From the NCBI GenBank assembly GCA_027307115.1, contig DAHUXN010000081.1, positions 1 through 64,000 of the forward strand: a stretch of 64,000 bases of DNA. The letters run 5' to 3'. This DNA is from Acidobacteriota bacterium. Lineage in GTDB: Bacteria; Acidobacteriota; Terriglobia; Acidiferrales; UBA7541. The translations under genes and the position numbers were made by a program. Each line of letters starts with the position of its first letter. Position 1 is the stretch's first letter. The notes beneath the pieces are model-generated. The model saw nothing but the letters and a program-made list of their open reading frames with translations, did no database searches and was not told the origin of the DNA. This document shows positions 28,890 to 38,795 of this stretch, in pieces.

Positions 28890-30386
28890 ATGATGGCTTT
28901 GAGGCGATGGGATTTTTTGACGGCGCTGTTGGCGCTGGCTGTGCTGGTTGTCGTGTCATATTCGCTTCTGCTCCAGGGTCAACGGCTTAGCGTAGCCGCC
29001 TCGAATCATCGACTGTCCCGCTCGATGACCGCGGGAACGGATGCCAGACTTACGGGAGCATACCGTTTCACCCGCGGCGGCTGGACTTATGTGCACCTGC
29101 AAGGCTCGCCGGAGCAAATCGGCTTTCAGCATGGCTATCTGCTCGCGCCGGAAATTGCGGATGCTTTCGCAGCCGTGAAACTCGAAGACACACATACAAC
29201 GAAGAAAGACTGGGGGTTTTTCCGGCATGCGGCTCACGACATGCTCTGGCCGCACATCGAGGCCGAGTATCAGGCGGAACTGAAGGGAATCACGGCGGGG
29301 CTCAACGCGCACGGCGTAAAAATGAATCTGGATGATGTGGTGGCGCTGAACGCGTTCGAGGAATTGCCTGATTATTACGTGCCGTGGTACGACAAGCGTC
29401 ACAAAACGAAAAAGGCCGAAAGCGTGGCGGATTTGAAGGTGCAGGGGCATTGCAGCGCGTTTGTGGCCACGGGAAGCTGGACAAAAGACGGGCAAATCGT
29501 GATCGCGCACAATAATTGGACGAATTACATGGTCGGCGAGCGCTGGCGAATCATGTTCGACATCGTGCCGCAACACGGCTATCGCATGATCATGGACGGT
29601 TTCCCCGGCGTGATCACCAGCGACGACGATTTCGGAATCAACTCCGATGGCTTGATGGTCACGGAGACCACGATTTCAGATTTTCATGGCTGGAATCCCG
29701 ACGGCATACCGGAATTTGTTCGCTCGCGGAAAGCGTTACAGTATGCGACGTCCATCGACGATTACGTGAAGATCATGCTCGACGGAAACAATGGTGGCTA
29801 CGCGAACGACTGGCTGCTCGGCGACCGCAAGACGGGCGAGATTGCGCAGTTCGAGTTGGGGTTGAGAGCACACAAGGTGTGGCGCACGAAAGATGGGTAC
29901 TACGTGGGATCGAACTTCACGAGCGACCCGGAAGTCTTGAAACTCGACACAACTTACAATTTGAATGATCCCACCGAATCGCCGAATGCGCGGCACGTCC
30001 GCTGGGACGAGTTGATGAAGGAGAATAAAGGCAAGATTGACGTGCAGCTCGCCGAGAAATTCGAAGGGGACCATTTCGACGCGTACGCGAAAAAGGATGG
30101 TCCCGACGTTCGCACATTGTGCGGCCACGGAGACGATTCTCCGAAGGGTGACAAAGGATGGGATGTCGCTCCTTACGATCCCATGGGCGCCGTGCAGGGC
30201 AAAGTCACCGACAGCAAGATGGCTGGAGAAATGAGTTTGATCGCGCACACCGGCCATCCGTGCGGAGAAACTTTTTATGCCAAGCCATTCCTCGCCGCGC
30301 ATCCGCAATATGATTGGCAGGCGCCCGAATTGCGCGACATGACCTCGGATCCATGGACAACTTTCCATTCGGGCGAATCGAAATAG
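28890..30386 (+). CDS. Phospholipase-B-like Ntn hydrolase, membrane-anchored or exported
   Basis: This 498-aa protein starts with a hydrophobic anchor or signal (FLTALLALAVLVVVSYSLLL), followed by a phospholipase-B-like N-terminal-nucleophile domain related to peptidase family C45. The likely self-cleavage site and nucleophile is Cys188 in QGHCSAFV, followed by TKDGQIVIAHNNW and ITSDDDFGINSDGL, which match the family. Substrates are probably acyl amides or lipids in the periplasm. CGGGGGT precedes ATG-ATG at 28890, so 28890 or 28893 are both possible. The frame also allows a TTG at 28860. Confidence 0.87.
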   Translation: MMALRRWDFLTALLALAVLVVVSYSLLLQGQRLSVAASNHRLSRSMTAGTDARLTGAYRFTRGGWTYVHLQGSPEQIGFQHGYLLAPEIADAFAAVKLEDTHTTKKDWGFFRHAAHDMLWPHIEAEYQAELKGITAGLNAHGVKMNLDDVVALNAFEELPDYYVPWYDKRHKTKKAESVADLKVQGHCSAFVATGSWTKDGQIVIAHNNWTNYMVGERWRIMFDIVPQHGYRMIMDGFPGVITSDDDFGINSDGLMVTETTISDFHGWNPDGIPEFVRSRKALQYATSIDDYVKIMLDGNNGGYANDWLLGDRKTGEIAQFELGLRAHKVWRTKDGYYVGSNFTSDPEVLKLDTTYNLNDPTESPNARHVRWDELMKENKGKIDVQLAEKFEGDHFDAYAKKDGPDVRTLCGHGDDSPKGDKGWDVAPYDPMGAVQGKVTDSKMAGEMSLIAHTGHPCGETFYAKPFLAAHPQYDWQAPELRDMTSDPWTTFHSGESK

Positions 30387-30556
30387 ACGCAATCGTGATA
30401 ACGCGGTTGATTTCTAATTTGTAGATAATCAGATCCTCGAATACGAATTAGCACGAGTTTAGAAACACGTAGCTTCCCCGTTTCCTCTCGACTTCACACC
30501 ATCGGAAAGCTACACTTCACGCGTCAACCCTTCACGCCAGCCGATACGGAGTTCCT

Positions 30557-31798
30557 GTGCCCCTGATTGAAAGCCTTCTGCTGCTGCTCATTGTCTCCAG
30601 GATGATTGGGGAGATTGTGGAGCGCTTTGGGCAACCGGCGATGATCGGAGAGATCGCGGCAGGCGTACTTCTGGGCCCCTCCGTGCTGAAATTGATCCAT
30701 TTTACCCCTGAAATCAGGGCGCTGGCGGACCTGGGTGTGCTCCTGCTTGTGTTTCTGGCGGGGATGGAAATGGACCTGGATGTACTGTGGAAATCTTTTC
30801 GTGGCCGGGGCGTTTGGGTGGGAGTAGCAGGATTCACGGTTCCGCTGATTATGGGAATCGGCGTGGGAATCGCGTTTGGCATGGACCGAACGCGCGAGAT
30901 TTTCGTCGGTCTGTGCATCGCGATCACGGCGCTGCCCGTGAGCGTTCGCATTTTGATGGACCTAGGCAAGCTGCAAACGGACATCGGACAGAAGATTATC
31001 GGCGCAGCGGTGATGAACGACGTGATTTCGCTGCTCATGCTGGGCGTGATTGTCGACGTCAAGGGCGCCGGTCCTGTGTCGCGGAGCGTGCTTACCTCGT
31101 TGGGACTGGCGCTGCTGAAAGCGATCGTGTTCATGGCGGGATTTATTGCCGTTTCGCGCCTGATCAAACGTCATTCGGCCAAGCGATTTGTGCGCTCCCG
31201 TAATCTGGTAGACCGCTTGGTCGTCCACCTCAAAGGGAAAGAATCGCTCTTCGCCGTTGTCTTTCTCTTTGTCATGGCGTTCGCAGCGTTTTCCCAAATT
31301 CTGGGGCTGGATTTCATCGTGGGGGCATTCTTTGGCTCCATGCTGCTGAGTTACGCCGTTTTGGGGCGCGCGAATTTTGAGGAGGTCCAGAAAACGGCGT
31401 CGAACGTGACCATGGGTTTCCTGGGGCCTATTTTTTTCGCCGCAATCGGATTGGAATTCGACGCTTCGAGCTTGAGGAACTGGAAACTGGTCGCGGCTGT
31501 GCTGGTGGCCGCGTTTGTCAGCAAGATATTTGGAGGTTACCTGGGCGGCAGGTTGGCGAAGATGCCCAGTAACGAGAGTTGGGCGCTGGGCATTGGCTTG
31601 AATGGCCGCGGCATTATGGAGCTGGTAATCGCGAATATCGCGTTGGCAAAGGGTTTTATCGACCAGCAATTGTTTACCGTGCTGATCCTGATGGCGACCG
31701 TGACGACGTTCGTCACCCCGTTCTTGCTGAAGCGCGCCTTCAGCCGGCTGCCAGCGGAGCCCGTGGCAATCTCTGACGCATCCACCGCCGCTGACTGA
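30557..31798 (+). CDS. CPA2-family cation:proton antiporter (first of two)
   Basis: This 413-aa integral membrane protein has about 12 helices with the Na+/H+ exchanger fold. Marker segments are PAMIGEIAAGVLLGPSVL at the start, the middle ITALPVSVRILMDLG and NGRGIMELVIANIALAKGF near the end. It exchanges protons for sodium or potassium across the inner membrane. It has no RCK/TrkA-N domain, so it is not a full KefB/C. The start is a GTG preceded by CGGAG. It is followed after 126 nt by a second antiporter, and a short hairpin overlaps its stop. Confidence 0.9.
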   Translation: MPLIESLLLLLIVSRMIGEIVERFGQPAMIGEIAAGVLLGPSVLKLIHFTPEIRALADLGVLLLVFLAGMEMDLDVLWKSFRGRGVWVGVAGFTVPLIMGIGVGIAFGMDRTREIFVGLCIAITALPVSVRILMDLGKLQTDIGQKIIGAAVMNDVISLLMLGVIVDVKGAGPVSRSVLTSLGLALLKAIVFMAGFIAVSRLIKRHSAKRFVRSRNLVDRLVVHLKGKESLFAVVFLFVMAFAAFSQILGLDFIVGAFFGSMLLSYAVLGRANFEEVQKTASNVTMGFLGPIFFAAIGLEFDASSLRNWKLVAAVLVAAFVSKIFGGYLGGRLAKMPSNESWALGIGLNGRGIMELVIANIALAKGFIDQQLFTVLILMATVTTFVTPFLLKRAFSRLPAEPVAISDASTAAD

Positions 31799-31811
31799 GG
31801 GCTTGCCCTCA
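31796..31811 (+). other. Short hairpin overlapping the first antiporter stop
   Basis: TGAGGGC (31796-31802) is mirrored by GCCCTCA (31805-31811) across two bases, starting on the TGA stop. No T run follows, so it is more likely a transcript-stabilising or attenuating structure than a true terminator. Confidence 0.3.
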
Positions 31812-31924
31812 CGAGACCGGAAACCAGACCAACCGGGTCGAGTTTCACCGCCCCTACACGTTCTATTGGGTAGACACACCGGGAGAATCGTTAGAGACTG
31901 AGAAGGCAAAGGGAGATTAGTCCA

Positions 31925-33403
31925 ATGCCGACGACAGACGGGCAATCTGGCCGGATGGCCGCAGTAGAGCCACCCGAGAAAACTTCCCAGAGATCTGCGT
32001 TTATCTATGCGGCGATGGTCGCCGGGGCCGTGGGCCTCTTCGTGATCATCAAGACAGCAGGGAAGCTCCTGAGCGCTCCCGCACAAAGCGGGCCGGTGCG
32101 TTTTGGCAGGATCGCGCAGGCGGCGGCATCGGGCGAGCTCGCGCACGTGCTTCTGGCCCTGGTCATCATCATTGTTTTCGCCCGCGGGCTAGGCGCGGCA
32201 TTCAAGAAAATCCATCAGCCTGAGGTCGTTGGGGAGGTAATAGCGGGAATCGCGCTTGGTCCTTCGCTGCTTGGGCGGCTCGCGCCCTCGGCATCGAGCT
32301 TCATCTTGCCAGTGGCCGTGGCGCCATATCTGAACATCATCGCTTCAGTGGGCGTCATTCTGTACATGTTCCTGGTGGGCGTTGAGCTTGATACGCAACT
32401 GCTCCGCCGGAGAACTCACGCATCGGTCGCGATTTCGCATGCCAGCATCATCACTCCGTTTCTGCTCGGATCAGTGCTCGCGCTTTATCTTTATCCCAGG
32501 TATTCATCCCGGGACGTTCCGTTCACGGTATTTGCGATGTTCATGGGCGTTTCCATGTCCGTTACGGCATTCCCGGTGCTCGCGCGGATTTTGACCGACC
32601 GCGGAATGAACAAGACGCGCATGGGAACCATCGCGCTCGCCTGTGCGGCGGTGGACGATGTGACGGCGTGGTGCCTGTTCGCTCTGGTTGTGAGCATCGC
32701 CGCCGCCAAGCCGGGGCGGGTGCTGCTGACCGTCGGGCTGACGGCGTTTTTCATTTTCTGCATTTTCAAGTTTGTTCAGCCGGCCATGAAGTGGCTGGTG
32801 CGTAAACGGGTTCGCGACAAGAAGACGACGCAGGGCACCATGGTGATTGTGTTCGCGGCGCTGCTGCTCGCGGCCCTGTCGACCGACGCTATCGGCATCC
32901 ACGCGCTGTTCGGGGCGTTTCTGCTGGGGGCAGTGATTCCGCATGACTCGGCGCTGGCGCGCGACGTCACGGCAAAAATACACGACCTTGTCGTCGTGCT
33001 ACTGCTGCCGGCGTTCTTCGCGTTCACGGGGATGCGCACGCAGATCGGCCTGGTAAACGGGCTGAATCAATGGTTGGTTTGCGGCCTGATTATTCTGGTG
33101 GCGTCAGTGGGAAAATTTGGCGGCAGCAGCGTTGCGGCAAGGATAACAGGCCTGTCGTGGCGTCAATCCGCGTCGCTCGGCATTCTGATGAACACGCGCG
33201 GCTTGATGGAATTGATTGTTCTGAACGTTGCGCTGGACCTGGGAGCGTTGAAGCCTACCCTGTTCACGATGCTAGTTTTGATGGCTGTGGTGACCACTGT
33301 GGCGACCACGCCTGTGTTGCATTTGTTGAAAGGAGAAGAAGAGCTCGAAGCTCAGGGGTACCCGGGTCGCGGAGAGCTCAGAAAGGCGATGAAGGACGCG
33401 TAG
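31925..33403 (+). CDS. CPA2-family cation:proton antiporter (second of two)
   Basis: This 492-aa protein has an extra N-terminal membrane segment (IYAAMVAGAVGLFVIIKTAG) and a short periplasmic loop. The exchanger fold follows, beginning QPEVVGEVIAGIALGPSLLG, with MSVTAFPVLARILTDRGMNK and ACAAVDDVTAW in the core and NTRGLMELIVLNVALDLG near the end. The carboxylate in the DDVT region is typical of KefB/CvrA relatives. It lacks an RCK domain. AAAGGGAG precedes the ATG at 31925. It differs clearly from the first antiporter, so this is an adjacent pair rather than a recent duplication. Confidence 0.9.
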   Translation: MPTTDGQSGRMAAVEPPEKTSQRSAFIYAAMVAGAVGLFVIIKTAGKLLSAPAQSGPVRFGRIAQAAASGELAHVLLALVIIIVFARGLGAAFKKIHQPEVVGEVIAGIALGPSLLGRLAPSASSFILPVAVAPYLNIIASVGVILYMFLVGVELDTQLLRRRTHASVAISHASIITPFLLGSVLALYLYPRYSSRDVPFTVFAMFMGVSMSVTAFPVLARILTDRGMNKTRMGTIALACAAVDDVTAWCLFALVVSIAAAKPGRVLLTVGLTAFFIFCIFKFVQPAMKWLVRKRVRDKKTTQGTMVIVFAALLLAALSTDAIGIHALFGAFLLGAVIPHDSALARDVTAKIHDLVVVLLLPAFFAFTGMRTQIGLVNGLNQWLVCGLIILVASVGKFGGSSVAARITGLSWRQSASLGILMNTRGLMELIVLNVALDLGALKPTLFTMLVLMAVVTTVATTPVLHLLKGEEELEAQGYPGRGELRKAMKDA

Positions 33404-33462
33404 CTCCTCGGCTTGGTCAGTCTTCGGCGGAAGAATTACAAGTGCACAAATTATCCACCGAT

Positions 33463-36306
33463 CTATTTCGGGACTTGGTATTGCGCCATCAAACGCGAGA
33501 ACTCAGGCATTTTGCGCAGACTGCCGAGTTCCGGGTCGTTTGCCGCATACTGCGCGGGGAAGTGTTTCTGTAATGCTTCTCCGAGCATCTTCAGCGCATC
33601 GTTAGACTTGCCAAGTATCGCGTCCACTTGCGCCTCGTCGTAAACATAGCCGACGTTGTTTTTGTCAATCGTTCGTGCACGTCGAATGAAATCACTTGCC
33701 TGCTGATTCTTTCCCATCTTGGCGTAATCGAGGCCAAGTTGCGCCAGCACGTCCGCGTTTTGGGGATTCGTTTGCAGTTCCTTATACGCCAGGCTGATGG
33801 CTTGCTGATATGTTGCCTGGGCCTTGTCCGTTTGCCCTGACCATCGGTAAGCATCCCCCAGATTACCCATTACCGTTGCATCGTTGGGACTGAGCTGAAC
33901 GGCCTTCTCGTACATCTGCGCAGCGTTCGTGTACTGCTTCAAATAAAAATATGCCGTCCCCAAATTTGAATAAGTTGACCAGTAAGGCTGCAACTCCAAA
34001 GCTTTCTGGTACGCGGGAATGCAAAGTTCGTATTTGCCTTCCTGGCTATATACATCGCCGATGCTTTCGTACCCGACCGCGTTATCGGGTTCGATTTGCG
34101 TCACCTGCTGATAAGCGGACAACGCCTTGTCGTATTCGCCAAGCTGGTAGTAAGCATTGCCGAGGGCATTCTGGTTGTACCAGTAATACGGGTTCACCTG
34201 CACCGCTTTCAGAAACTCCTGAATCGCCTGTGCGCCCTGTCCGCTTTGCAGCTCCGCTTGCCCCAATCGCCGGTACGCCTCGTCGGAATTGGGCGCCAGG
34301 GAAAGTGCGCGTTTCAGCTCGGCGATCGCCTCCGTATATTTTCCTGTATCGCTGTACACGCTTCCCAAGACCACGTGCACTTCCGGCAGCTTGTCATTCA
34401 GTTGGTCGGCCTGCTGCGCGGCGCCGAGCGCCTTCTGCGTCCAGAAACTGTCCTTCGTGGCGCCATACATCCTCAGGCTGGCGTCCGCAATCCCCGCGTA
34501 CGCCAGCGCAAACGTCGAGTCTTTTTTCAATGCCTGCCCGAAGTAGTCGAGGGCCGTTTGGGTGTTTTTTGGGTCCTGCGAATTGCGCAGGGCGCTGCGG
34601 CCACGCAAGTAAAGATCATAAGCAGCGACGTTTTCGGTTGGTCGCGCTTCCGCTTTCGCGATCTCGTCGTTCGTCGGGCTGACGTTGAGCGCCGGCACCA
34701 AGCGATTGTAAATTTGATCTTCCAGCGTGAACAGGTCGCCTGTGACCCCGTTAAACTCTTCGCTCCACAGACGCTTGCCGTTCGCCACATCCTCCAGGTT
34801 CACGATGATCCGGATTTTGTCGCCGGAGCCTTGCAGTACTCCTTGCACCAGCAGGTTCGCGCCCAGGTCTCTTGCGATTTTCGGCAGAGACTGCTTCTGA
34901 TTTGCCCTGACGGCCGCGTCCGGCGATGTCACGCGAATATCTTTTAACTGAAATAGTTTTGCCGAAAGCGCTTCTTCGATACCTTGCGCCAGATACCCCA
35001 GTTGGGTTTGGTCGCCCAACACCTGCAGGGGCAGTACGGCGACAAATCGCCCCTTTGCCAGCGAGGGCACGCCCGGAGGCAGCGCCGATCCCGTGCCGGT
35101 TGGCTGGCTTCGGAAGACCATGTGCCGAATCGACGGAACGGCGAAAAGCATAATCAGAACCGCCACCACTCCGGCAGCCACGTACCACCAGCGTTTCCCC
35201 AATTCCGGAAGCGCGAGCTGCACGCTGCGCCCCGCCGGCGTGGCCCGTCCCGATTGCAAATCCGCCAGAATTTCTTTCGCGTTCGGATATCGCCGGTCCG
35301 GCTCGCGTTCCAGGCAGCGAAGCGTGACGCGCGCCAGATTGTCCGGCACTTCGGGATTTAATTGCTTCGGATTGGGCGGTTTTTCCTTCACGCGGCGATA
35401 CATGATTTGCAGCGTTGAGTCGCCCTTGAAGGCATCTTCGCCCGTCACCATCTCAAACAGGATCAAGCCCAGCGCATAAAGGTCGGTCCGGTGGTCCACG
35501 GTTTTGGCTTCCACCTGCTCGGGAGCCATATAACGCGGCGTGCCCAGAAATTGTCCCGTGCGTGTCATTCCCGCTGTGCTGGATTCGAGCGATTTTGCCA
35601 GGCCAAAATCCGAAATGTAGACGTGGTCGTCCTTGCCCATCAAAATGTTTTGCGGTTTCAAATCGCGATGCACGACGCCTTCGGAATGCGCCGCGTCCAG
35701 CGCCTCGCAAAGCTGTTCGGCGATTTTCTGCGCCCGCGCCGTGGGCAGCTTGCCCTGTTCGCGAAGCAGATGATGCAGGTCCGGTCCCTCCACATAAGCC
35801 ATGGAGATGAACTTCACCCCGTCAGCTTCTCCGAGATCGTGAATGCGCAGGATGTTTTTGTGGGAAATGCGGCTGGCCAGCAGCAGCTCTTGCTTGAAAC
35901 GTTGCATTGCGTTGGGGTCCGAGGTGAGCTCGGGTTGCAGCACTTTCAGCGCGACTGTGCGGTCCAGCGCCCTGTCATAGGCCTTGTAGACCCGGCCCAT
36001 GCCGCCCTGCCCCAGCAACGCATCGATGTGATAGCGCTCCCCCAGTTCGTCGCCCGGCTCGAGCACCCCGTAAATGCCTACCGAAGAGCGCGCTCCGGTT
36101 CTCGATGAGGAAGCAGACCCGGCGCTGCCACGCGTTCCTCGCGGAGAGCCGCTAGGCGTTCGCGGGGTTCTTTCCTCGGCCGCGGATGAAGGCCCCGCCG
36201 AATCCATCGTTTGGTCGATGTCGATTTGTAAATCAAGCGACGAGCCACACTTCGAGCAGGACGAAACTTCGTCATCGTTTTCTGTCCGGCAATGGGGACA
36301 GATCAT
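33463..36306 (-). CDS. Serine/threonine kinase with zinc ribbon, membrane segment and TPRs
   Basis: This 947-aa protein has several parts. The N-terminal zinc ribbon is MICPHCRTEN with CSKCG. A kinase domain spans residues 91-352, with LGQGGMGRVYKAY, Lys121 in VALK, HRDLKPQN (213-220), DFG (233-235) and APEQ. One transmembrane helix (about 373-391) leads to an external FlgO/CadC-type region (GYLAQGIEEALSAKLFQL) and at least eight C-terminal TPRs. Kinases of this design are frequent in acidobacteria and couple envelope sensing to phosphorylation, and the substrate is unknown. The frame is open to 36516, but the zinc ribbon begins at the ATG at 36306. Confidence 0.92.
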   Translation of the reverse strand: MICPHCRTENDDEVSSCSKCGSSLDLQIDIDQTMDSAGPSSAAEERTPRTPSGSPRGTRGSAGSASSSRTGARSSVGIYGVLEPGDELGERYHIDALLGQGGMGRVYKAYDRALDRTVALKVLQPELTSDPNAMQRFKQELLLASRISHKNILRIHDLGEADGVKFISMAYVEGPDLHHLLREQGKLPTARAQKIAEQLCEALDAAHSEGVVHRDLKPQNILMGKDDHVYISDFGLAKSLESSTAGMTRTGQFLGTPRYMAPEQVEAKTVDHRTDLYALGLILFEMVTGEDAFKGDSTLQIMYRRVKEKPPNPKQLNPEVPDNLARVTLRCLEREPDRRYPNAKEILADLQSGRATPAGRSVQLALPELGKRWWYVAAGVVAVLIMLFAVPSIRHMVFRSQPTGTGSALPPGVPSLAKGRFVAVLPLQVLGDQTQLGYLAQGIEEALSAKLFQLKDIRVTSPDAAVRANQKQSLPKIARDLGANLLVQGVLQGSGDKIRIIVNLEDVANGKRLWSEEFNGVTGDLFTLEDQIYNRLVPALNVSPTNDEIAKAEARPTENVAAYDLYLRGRSALRNSQDPKNTQTALDYFGQALKKDSTFALAYAGIADASLRMYGATKDSFWTQKALGAAQQADQLNDKLPEVHVVLGSVYSDTGKYTEAIAELKRALSLAPNSDEAYRRLGQAELQSGQGAQAIQEFLKAVQVNPYYWYNQNALGNAYYQLGEYDKALSAYQQVTQIEPDNAVGYESIGDVYSQEGKYELCIPAYQKALELQPYWSTYSNLGTAYFYLKQYTNAAQMYEKAVQLSPNDATVMGNLGDAYRWSGQTDKAQATYQQAISLAYKELQTNPQNADVLAQLGLDYAKMGKNQQASDFIRRARTIDKNNVGYVYDEAQVDAILGKSNDALKMLGEALQKHFPAQYAANDPELGSLRKMPEFSRLMAQYQVPK

Positions 36307-36510
36307 GGACTGGGCCTGCTCTCTCTTATAGCTCGCTAGGGTTTCGGAATTATGACTCAGCTCTACCCAGCCTGCAAGCAAACCCATGCCCCGTGCCACG
36401 CCAATGACTGATATGATTTCGCTTCGGGCAAGCGGAGGGAATTTGGGTTTCCCGCGTCCAATGTTATATCGGCAATCACAAACTCGCTTTGCTGCATCTA
36501 AGAAAACGAA

Positions 36511-37350
36511 ATGCATAAGACAAGAAAATCTCTGCCCTTACTTGCGATTCTTGCTGGCCTTGTCGTAGCCGCCATGCCCGCTCGCGCGCAGATCGCCGGA
36601 CCGATCGCGCCGCCGCCAAAGTTCGAAGTCAAACGGCTTCCGGCGAAGCCCGATCCCGGCGCTCCTCCGCTTCCCGCCGACGAAATCATTCATCGCTTCA
36701 CGCAAAACGAGGACTTAATCAAGAAAACGTATGAAGCGGGGAGCATCGACCAGACGGTCAAGGTGGAGGAGTTGGCTGACCATGGCGGACAGTTCACGTT
36801 CACCGGCGAGGAATATTCCAAGGCCGACGGGCAGCGCTACGAACGCGTCGTTAAGCCTCCCGAGTCCACTTTGCACTTTACGGAATTTTCGCTCGAGGAT
36901 GTGAAGACGTTGGGCGGCTTTCCTCTTTTCTTCCTGACGACCGATCAGCTCCCTCTCTACAAACTTTCCTATGAAGGTCAGGAAAAGCTCGACCAGATCA
37001 ACACGCTGATTTTTCGCGTGCAGCCAAAAACAATCGGCCGTACGCCGCTCTTCGACGGAGTCGTCTGGATCGACAATCAGGATTTCGCCATTGTCAAAAG
37101 TTACGGCCAATTCGTCACCGACGCGGGCAACGCGCCGAATGGATTTCCGTTCAGTATGTTCGAAACTTATCGCGAAAATCTCACCGGACGCTTGTGGTTT
37201 CCCACGTATATCCGCTCGGATGGTGTAGTAAAAACTCCGAAGGACAGCATTCCCATTCGTCTGATTGTGCGTTCGGAAAATTTCAAAGCGGAGCCGGCAG
37301 TCCCATTGCCCGTGCCGCCAAAGCTCGCAAAGCAGCCCGCACAAAACTAA
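36511..37350 (+). CDS. Exported LolA-fold-like protein, unknown function
   Basis: This 279-aa protein has a signal peptide (MHKTRKSLPLLAILAGLVVAAMPARAQ) and then a proline-rich linker. The beta-rich body reads like an outer-membrane lipoprotein-sorting domain (for example YKLSYEGQEKLDQINTLIFR and FDGVVWIDNQDFAIVKSYG). Such domains bind lipids or lipoproteins in the periplasm. The gene is divergent from the kinase, about 200 nt away. Function is not established. Confidence 0.7.
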   Translation: MHKTRKSLPLLAILAGLVVAAMPARAQIAGPIAPPPKFEVKRLPAKPDPGAPPLPADEIIHRFTQNEDLIKKTYEAGSIDQTVKVEELADHGGQFTFTGEEYSKADGQRYERVVKPPESTLHFTEFSLEDVKTLGGFPLFFLTTDQLPLYKLSYEGQEKLDQINTLIFRVQPKTIGRTPLFDGVVWIDNQDFAIVKSYGQFVTDAGNAPNGFPFSMFETYRENLTGRLWFPTYIRSDGVVKTPKDSIPIRLIVRSENFKAEPAVPLPVPPKLAKQPAQN

Positions 37351-37366
37351 TCGCGCGGCGTCCGCC

Positions 37367-38029
37367 TTACGGGTCAACCTCTGGCGTGATCACGCCGGGC
37401 AAATCCAATATCGACGTCAGCAGCACATCCGGCCGCGCCGCGCGAATTCGACGCGCGCTGGGAAACGGCCCGATCACTCCGATGGACCGCACTCCCGCCC
37501 GCCGCGCCATTTCAATGTCCTCCGGTGCGTCTCCCACATAAATGCAATGCTCCGCACGTATTTTCATGCAACGCATTGCATATTTGAGCGGCGCGGGATG
37601 CGGCTTGCGGCGCGGCGCATCTTCGCCGCAAACACACGCGTTGAATAGCCGGGTAAATTCGAATTGACACAACTGCCGCCGCACGCGTTTTGCGTCGCCG
37701 CTCGTCACCAGCCCCAGCACAAAATCGCGCCGCAGCTTCGCAAGCATTTTTCGCACGCCCGGAAGCAATTTTGGATTTTCCTTTTCGTAGGCGCGTCCCC
37801 AGAGATGGTCCGCCAGTGCCCACTTTTCACGAGGAATTCGCGCGGCTTCGTAGACGCGATACCAATCTGGAGAATAATGCCGCGTCAAATCGCGCTCGCG
37901 CCACGGAATCTCGAGCGCGCTAAACATCGCCTGATAAGCACGAGCATCGGCGCGGAAAGAATCGAGGAGTGTCCCATCCCAGTCGAAGAGAATTGCACGG
38001 GCGGAAATTCGGCGTGGTTTCACGGACAC
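37367..38029 (-). CDS. HAD-family hydrolase, phosphoglycolate-phosphatase-like
   Basis: This 220-aa cytoplasmic phosphatase has the HAD motifs in order. Motif I is FDWDGTLLDS (nucleophile Asp), motif II is GLVTSGD, and motif IV is YVGDAPEDIEMARRAGVRSIGV with its metal-binding aspartates. A cap domain lies between the first two. The substrate is probably a small sugar phosphate or phosphoglycolate and cannot be fixed from sequence. The apparent start is GTG at 38029. It converges with the LolA-like gene, with 16 nt between stops. Confidence 0.88.
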   Translation of the reverse strand: MSVKPRRISARAILFDWDGTLLDSFRADARAYQAMFSALEIPWRERDLTRHYSPDWYRVYEAARIPREKWALADHLWGRAYEKENPKLLPGVRKMLAKLRRDFVLGLVTSGDAKRVRRQLCQFEFTRLFNACVCGEDAPRRKPHPAPLKYAMRCMKIRAEHCIYVGDAPEDIEMARRAGVRSIGVIGPFPSARRIRAARPDVLLTSILDLPGVITPEVDP

Positions 38030-38063
38030 CGATAAAAAATCGGAAGAAACTCGCGGCGGAACC

Positions 38064-38537
38064 TTAATGCGGCTCGGTCAGCGGAATCCGGTCGTCGCGC
38101 TGAAAATCGATGTCGTCAAACGATGCAGCGAATCCGCTCCATCCCGGGACTTCGCACCAGTCCATGCGTACCACGTGCGCGGCGGTGCGCAACCGCACGC
38201 TGCCGCGGCCGAGCGGCCGTTCAATCAAGGCTACTTCCAACTCAATCGCGGTGCCGGGCTCAATCACCCGCGGCGCCAAAAAATAAATTCCCGTCGAGCT
38301 TATGTTTTTTGTCACCAGGGTCACGGGCACCGCCTCGGCGCGCCCGTCGATGCTGGTTAATTGCAGTGGCAGGCAGAGGCATGCCCTGGGACACCGGCGG
38401 CGGTCTTCGGCCACACCGATGGCGTGCGTCGGCACGCGCATGAATTTTCGCGCTGGCGGGACTTCATGTATTTTTTCTACGGGAGATGAAACCATGCCGG
38501 ACGACAACTGCCGCTTCAGATTCGAAATCGCCCCCAT
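38064..38537 (-). CDS. PilZ-domain protein (putative c-di-GMP receptor)
   Basis: This 157-aa cytoplasmic protein has a short N-terminal region and a PilZ domain. The RxxxR motif (DRRRCPRACL) and the NxSxxG motif (KNISSTGIY) needed to bind cyclic di-GMP are both intact. It would act as a small effector of c-di-GMP signalling, for instance on motility or exopolysaccharide. GGGGGCA lies 4 nt before the ATG at 38537. It lies 34 nt upstream of the HAD gene on the same strand, so co-transcription is possible. Confidence 0.88.
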   Translation of the reverse strand: MGAISNLKRQLSSGMVSSPVEKIHEVPPARKFMRVPTHAIGVAEDRRRCPRACLCLPLQLTSIDGRAEAVPVTLVTKNISSTGIYFLAPRVIEPGTAIELEVALIERPLGRGSVRLRTAAHVVRMDWCEVPGWSGFAASFDDIDFQRDDRIPLTEPH

Positions 38538-38795
38538 CAGTGCCCCCCAAGCCAGCAGGTGCTTTTGCTGGGTAAGGCAATATGCATCGGCCAGCCGCGA
38601 GCGTCAACCCTGTCAATAGGCGGCGTGTCCTGTAGTTCAACAACAGCACTCCCCGGGAGATTCCGCCGATTTGGCCTTCGCGGAAGACCCCGTTTTGAAT
38701 GCAAGAATCGGATAGATATCGCCGCGCGATTGGACTATTTTTGTCTCCGGATTCAATATTGCAGGAGCCGCGAAAGAAAGCACGCGAGCTTCAAA

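Noticed and set aside
38590-38680. tRNA-like sequence between the PilZ and ada genes
   Set aside because: A few tRNA-like words occur, but no acceptor stem, anticodon arm and TTCGA-type T loop can be folded together. No other tRNA, rRNA or CRISPR array was found in the window.
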